Shown here: in pieces, positions 8,221 to 12,221 of the stretch
How the letters are laid out: each line of letters begins with the position of its first letter
Position numbering within the stretch: position 1 is the stretch's first letter
From: Pigoraptor vietnamica
Lineage: Eukaryota > Opisthokonta > Filasterea
DNA: 12,221 nucleotides
NCBI GenBank assembly: GCA_943704525.1
Contig: CALSCQ010002905.1
Location: 1 to 12,221 of the forward strand
Direction of reading: 5' to 3'
Notes under the pieces: generated by a model
What the model saw: only the letters and a program-made list of their open reading frames with translations
Databases searched by the model: none
What the model was told of the DNA's origin: nothing
Program-made: the position numbers and the translations under genes

Positions 8221-11200
8221 TCACTTCTGTACAAACGGGATATGGCCCATGGCGCCCGGCGTAGGAGCTCCCGGCGGATTCCCTCCTCCCGGCCCTACAC
8301 CTTGCACCCCGGCTCCCTGCGCGGCACCTCCCGGCTGTGCTGCAAGTGCCGCAGCGGCAGCCGCTTGGCGCGCCTTGAGGGCAGCGGCGGCCGACGGGTT
8401 CCCGCGGCTCAACATTGTCGCAAGCACAGACTCCGGCAGCTGCACGGCATGAAGATTTGTCAGCCACGAGTTGCTGTTTGTCGAAAATAACGTGGCCAAC
8501 GTAACTACGAGACTTACTCACCGACGACAAGAACATGCCGTTTGCAGCCGGCTGCTGAGGCTGCATTGGAGAGGACACAAGCGACACGTTAGTTTGCGAG
8601 GGCCAGAGAATAGTCGCAACGACAACAACAAGACAACACAGTGTCGAACAGCGCAAATCTACACCGCTAGCCCCCCACCGGTGGTTGCTGGACACGCTGC
8701 GGAGGTGGCTTGAGGTTCCCGCGCGGCACGTGACCGCGGCCTGCTCCCACTAAGCCCGGCATGGGCGCGTGTACTCGCTGGTTCGCACCGAGTGCCCCTG
8801 GCGCGGGGGAGTGGCTGGCTGGCGTGTGTGCGGAGGGAAGGCTCAGCCCCGCAAGCGGACTGTGGGCGAGAGTGGCGCCGACTTGATAGGCGCTGCCTGT
8901 CGGCGCGGGCGTCGTCGTCCCTCCAGTGTCTGCACATGAATAATAACCATGAGAACGAAAGATCACAAAAGCATGGAAAAATGTAATGGCCCAGAATTCG
9001 CGCAATCGACTCACCGCCGAAGCCGTCGGCATCGCCCTTGAGCAACGATCGCATCAATTCTTCTGACAAAGAAGACGTGTTCTGCACCACAAACAAGTGG
9101 GTACAGCCTCAGCATTGACGCCACAAGGAGAGACAGAGTGAGGGATGAGAGAGACACGAACAATGCAGAGAGAAGATGCGTATGCGCAAAGGATGAGACA
9201 AACACGCGTGCACGACTGAGCAAAAAGAGCAAAACATACGCGGGAAGCAACGATCTACGGCGCGTCGCACCTTTGGAGGCGGCTTTGGCTTCGGTTTTGC
9301 CTTCGCCTTGGCATTGGCCGCTGGAATGGACAAGAAAGGACAAATGAAAAGCACGATTTCAGCATTTTGCCTGCAGGCGCGCGCCGACACACAGCCTTTC
9401 CGTGCCGTTGCAAAAAAATCACTACCCGCACGACCGGCTGCATGCACCCACCAGCCTCGAGCACGTGAGGGGGCAACTGCGTCGCCATTTTCCCCGCCTG
9501 CTGCGCTGCCGCCAACTGACTCTGCGCCAGCAATTGCTGGTGGTGCTGCGCGAGCGCCTGTTGCTGCTGCTGCTGAAGCTGCTTCTTGCGTGCCGCAGCG
9601 GACACCGGGGGCGGCATCACGCCCGGCACCACCCCCTTGGGCGCTTGACCTAGCGCTCCCTTCGACGCCTTCGCACGCTCCAATTCCATGACGCGCTCGA
9701 AATCCCGCTCAAAGTCGATCTCCGAACCGCTGTCGTCCGACGACGCATCCTTGCCCTTCACACGCTTGCGCGCCTTCGCACCCGCCGCGCCGGTGTCTCC
9801 GCCCGCCGCCTTCGCCTTTGGCTTCGGCGCTGCACCGCCCTCCTTCGTGGCCGTGCTCTTCGTCCGCGGGCGGCTCTTCGCTTTCGTCTCCGCCCCGGCC
9901 GCAGCAGCACTCTCGTCCTTGTCTTCCTTCGCCTGCGCATTCTTCTTCGCCTCTGCGCGACGCGCAGCCGCTTCCGCCGCCTTCCGCTGCGCCGCCGTCA
10001 TCGTTTGTCCGGACGTCCCGTTGGCTGTGGCCGCCGCGCCCGCGGCGTCCTTCTGTGAACCGGCGCCAGCATTCGGTGGCCCGGACGTTGTGAGGCGACG
10101 CACCGGCTGCCGCGGCCTCGCAGCGCGCTGTGCGTACATGGCCAGATACACGCGAGCCCTGTCCAGACGCCGACCAAAGCATATCCCGTGATTGCCGAGC
10201 GGGCGCGCGCCAAACGTCTTGATCGCGAGCGGCATGGGCGGCCTCTGCACCTCGAATCCGACGGCGCCATTAAAGTCGTCGTAGTCCCACGAGTGGACGG
10301 AATCGGCGTCCGACGCGTCCTCGTCCCTTCCGACAGGCAGCCCGTCGCTCGTGTTACTTCGGCGAAGCTGTGGCGGGCGGCGGAGGTGGGCGGCGAGCAG
10401 CTCGTCAAACGAACGCGAGCGACCCGCCACCGCGCGCTTGGACGTCACCGAGTGCGTCTTGCAAGTAAGGGAGCGCATGCACTGGGTGCCGTTCACGAGG
10501 ACGCCGCACATCCGGTCCGGGTGGTACTGCTTCTCGGCGCGCTTCCCCGTCTCCACATCCTCCTCAGGCTCGTCAACGGTCGGCTGCGAAGGAAGGCCGA
10601 TTGCGGTCGCACTCGTTGCATTGATGCGCACTTGCGCCGCGCCGCCCGTCGCCGTCGCTAACGCAGCCGTCGCCGAGGGGGACATCGCGGCTGCGTTTTC
10701 GCTGGCAGTTCGCGCAACGGTCGTCGCCTGCCGCTTGTTAGGCGTCGACGGCTCGTCGTACACGGCCGACAGCTTTCGTTTGTTGTGGCCGACACTCTCC
10801 GACGAAACCGACGACGGCGAATCGGACCGTTCCATCTTCACGACCGGTGCCTTGTCCGCATTGCGCGACGCGGCACGTGACTCGGCCGCGGACCGCTCCT
10901 GCTGACTACCCGTCCTGAGCCGCACAATCAGCTTCGGGGGGTGCGCAGACCGAACGTGCTCCGGAAACGCGTGCTCTGCGACGGTTCGACCGCAGTGGTT
11001 GCACGTGACAACGACGAGCGCGTCGTGTACAGGGTGCTCCCCAAACAGCCGCATGTCGCTCACCGACAGGCGCCGGCTCTCGTGCTCCATCAAAAGGCCG
11101 TCATCCATGCCGTCCGAGCCGTTCGGGACGTGGGTTCCGTTCGCGTGCGGCGACCGTGCCTTCGAGGATGCCAGCGCCGCGGTAACATCCACCTCGCCCC

Positions 11201-11495
11201 ATGACTGGTTACCCGAGAGAGCGTCCACGCCGTTCGACGGCGGTCTCGCGGCATCGACATTGACGGGGAGCTCTTGAAAGTCTTCGGGTGTAAATAACGG
11301 GAGGACGCGCTTCAATAACAGCGCCGGCCGCGATATTTGGAGAGCGGACGGGAGATTCGCTAGTGCGCGATCGTACTCTTCGCGCAACTTGCTCTCCTCG
11401 CCGCCCACCGCTGCGGGGGCATCGCCGTTTGCGACGCCGTCACCCGCCGGGAGGGCGTCCAGCGACGGCACCACGACGTCTTCTTGCGCAAGCAT
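8221..11495 (-). CDS. SGF73: Ataxin-7/Sgf73-like SAGA deubiquitinase-module subunit (6 exons, 889 aa)
   Basis: Sgf73/ataxin-7 proteins tether the histone H2B deubiquitinase module (Ubp8/USP22, Sgf11, Sus1) to SAGA in the nucleus. Exons: 11495-9452, 9320-9271, 9081-9015, 8929-8679, 8560-8522, 8439-8221; they sum to 2670 bases, in frame. Residues 165-185 form a zinc-finger-like CNHCGRT...H180-x4-H185 motif. Residues 324-372 are a clear SCA7 domain (CGVLVNGTQC, RSLTCKTHS and FDELLAAH; ligands Cys330, Cys339, Cys345, His348). Further on are basic, NLS-like stretches (KRKL at 239-242, KARKRVKGK at 574-582), a Lys/Ala/Glu-rich helix at 505-530, a Gln-rich run at 639-660 and a Pro/Gly/Ala tail. The ATG at 11495-11493 is the first in frame. 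The length is close to human ATXN7 and longer than yeast Sgf73. The SCA7 assignment is firm; SAGA membership follows from the family. Confidence 0.9.
8440..9451 (-). other. SGF73: Five introns clustered at the 3' end of SGF73
   Basis: The introns are 9451-9321 (131 bases, phase 1), 9270-9082 (189, phase 0), 9014-8930 (85, phase 1), 8678-8561 (118, phase 0) and 8521-8440 (82, phase 0). All are GT..AG. Donors are GTGGGT, GTGCGA, GTGAGT, GTGGGG and GTGAGT. The fourth is the weakest: without it the frame ends three codons later in TAG. With it, a 39-base exon encoding PQQPAANGMFLSS joins in frame to the last exon. Confidence 0.8.
9516..9581 (-). repeat. SGF73: CAG-rich run encoding a Gln-rich segment
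   Basis: Residues 639-660 are Gln-rich: six consecutive Gln, then ALAQHHQQLLAQ. The codons are mostly CAG with a CAA interruption. In human ataxin-7 the polyglutamine is near the N-terminus; here it lies in the C-terminal half. Confidence 0.9.
10371..10526 (-). other. SGF73: SCA7 zinc-binding domain
   Basis: Residues 324-375 hold the Cys-x8-Cys-x5-Cys-x2-His pattern (Cys330 codon at 10508-10506), followed by RAVAGRSRSFDELLAAH. This is the signature of ataxin-7 and Sgf73. In human ataxin-7 this domain contacts nucleosomes. Confidence 0.93.
10941..11003 (-). other. SGF73: N-terminal C2-H2-like zinc finger of the Sgf73-like protein
   Basis: Residues 165-185 show Cys-x2-Cys-x11-His-x4-His. The position ahead of the SCA7 domain matches the N-terminal zinc finger of Sgf73 that packs into the deubiquitinase module. 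The His at 175 is an alternative ligand. Confidence 0.75.
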
Positions 11496-11945
11496 GGTCG
11501 ACAGTCGTCACACTTTCCGCGCCAGTGCGGTGTGCTAGGAGCCGCGTGTTCCCACCGCCATTCTATACCCCTGCTGAAGTGCTCGATCGATAGTCTGAGT
11601 CGCCGATGACGCTGCGCCGCAGAAAAGTGTAAGGGAGGATGAAAAGTGCCGTTTCACACAACAACGAATCGGAGATTCAAACACACACACGCAACCCTTG
11701 GCTGTAAAGAATATGAGGCACAGTGCGGTTCAACGCTAGAACTGCGCAGTGCGCCGCGCCAGACTCAGCGTGGAAAGTACACGCCGCATGATCGACATGA
11801 CACAAAACGCACGGCTTCTGAATCCCGCATACCAGTTGAGGTGAGGGAAAGCGTGGTAAATCGAATCGATTTTGGAGAAAGAGCTCCGACACGTTGCCAC
11901 GCCGCCTTCAAGGGTCGCAAATGAGCAGCCCGCAGTCGCTATGAA

Positions 11946-12119
11946 CTGTAAAGAGAACACCAACGGCGCAGAGGACGAGGATAGCGAGAGAGCTGTGGTC
12001 ACATGAGATGGGGAGAGTCCACGCACTGCACTCTCTCAGAAAGCACAGAGTGGAAGGAAAGACGAGAGTGAGAGATGCGAAACCCGGAAAACCAGTCGAT
12101 GAGAGCCAGGGGTACTCAC
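11946..12119 (-). other. Candidate leader intron of SGF73
   Basis: The donor GTGAGT at 12119-12114 and the acceptor TTTACAG ending at 11946 both match consensus well, and the length (174 bases) fits the introns of this window. No coding sequence supports it, so it remains a prediction. Confidence 0.35.
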
Positions 12120-12154
12120 GGAGGGGTATGCAACTCCGATCAAATGTATGGAAT

Positions 12155-12162
12155 TATATATA
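12155..12162 (-). promoter_or_regulatory. TATA-like element, candidate SGF73 core promoter
   Basis: TATATATA reads equally well on both strands. It is placed on the minus strand because the nearest recognised gene in either direction is SGF73. A start site about 30 bases downstream would fall near 12130, just ahead of the donor-like GTGAGT. Confidence 0.35.
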
Positions 12163-12221
12163 GACAAATCAGTGGCCCGCGTAACCATGTGCGTCGGTTT
12201 AATTCGGATTTTACGATAAAT

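Larger units (their letters stand above)
11496..12221. other. Upstream region of SGF73: presumed promoter and leader
   Basis: There are 726 bases with no recognisable protein. On the minus strand a TATATATA element (12162-12155) is followed about 40 bases later by a strong donor, GTGAGT beginning at 12119. A strong acceptor with a pyrimidine tract (TTCTCTTTACAG) ends at 11946. Together they suggest a 174-base leader intron and a 5' UTR of some 450 bases running to the ATG at 11495. Short minus-strand ORFs inside this stretch look like upstream ORFs or chance. The layout is inference. Confidence 0.4.

Noticed and set aside
9688-10905. Long plus-strand ORFs (157 to 184 residues) opposite SGF73 exon 1
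   Set aside because: They overlap the SCA7 coding exon, show Arg/Ala/Ser-rich shadow composition and resemble no family; GC-rich exons give open antisense frames.
11646-12026. Small ORFs on both strands upstream of SGF73
   Set aside because: They overlap each other, have no known motifs and lie where a leader and leader intron are expected.

Overview
This is a nuclear window from a single-celled eukaryote. The evidence is spliceosomal introns with GT..AG ends, two recognisable eukaryote-specific proteins, and no bacterial operon features. Introns are short (63 to 194 bases), very dense in one gene, and often rich in GT/GTG on the sense strand; exons are GC-rich, and low-complexity Gln/Ala/Lys stretches occur. 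This style fits an intron-rich, moderately GC-rich protist. An Acanthamoeba-like amoebozoan is my best guess, but the sequence alone does not fix the species.

Layout. (1) Positions 1 to 237: a possible exon remnant, then an (AC)16 tract and CA-rich sequence, read as intron or leader. (2) Positions 238 to 1047, plus strand: the 3' exon of a gene I do not recognise, with one stretch resembling a peptidoglycan-binding-like fold. (3) Positions 1048 to 1457: a convergent intergenic space. (4) Positions 1458 to 7460, minus strand: a complete ubiquitin-activating enzyme E1 gene (UBA1) that I resolved into 25 exons and 24 introns; the exons sum to 3045 bases, giving 1014 residues with every junction in frame. 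(5) Positions 7461 to 8220: the UBA1 upstream region, with a mixed CA/CG alternating tract. (6) Positions 8221 to 11495, minus strand: a gene for an ataxin-7/Sgf73-like subunit of the SAGA deubiquitinase module, 6 exons, 889 residues. (7) Positions 11496 to 12221: its upstream region, with a TATA-like element and a possible leader intron.

UBA1 and the Sgf73-like protein sit at opposite ends of ubiquitin biology. E1 activates ubiquitin for all conjugation, including histone H2B ubiquitination; Sgf73/ataxin-7 anchors the module that removes ubiquitin from H2B. They lie head-to-tail on one strand. Nothing in the sequence proves that this neighbourhood is functional. I see no mobile element, CRISPR array, RNA gene or prokaryotic-type defence system, and no convincing new biological system. 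The points most worth checking are intron architecture, several frame-preserving stop-free introns, an apparent excess of CACGTG hexamers, and the unidentified first gene.
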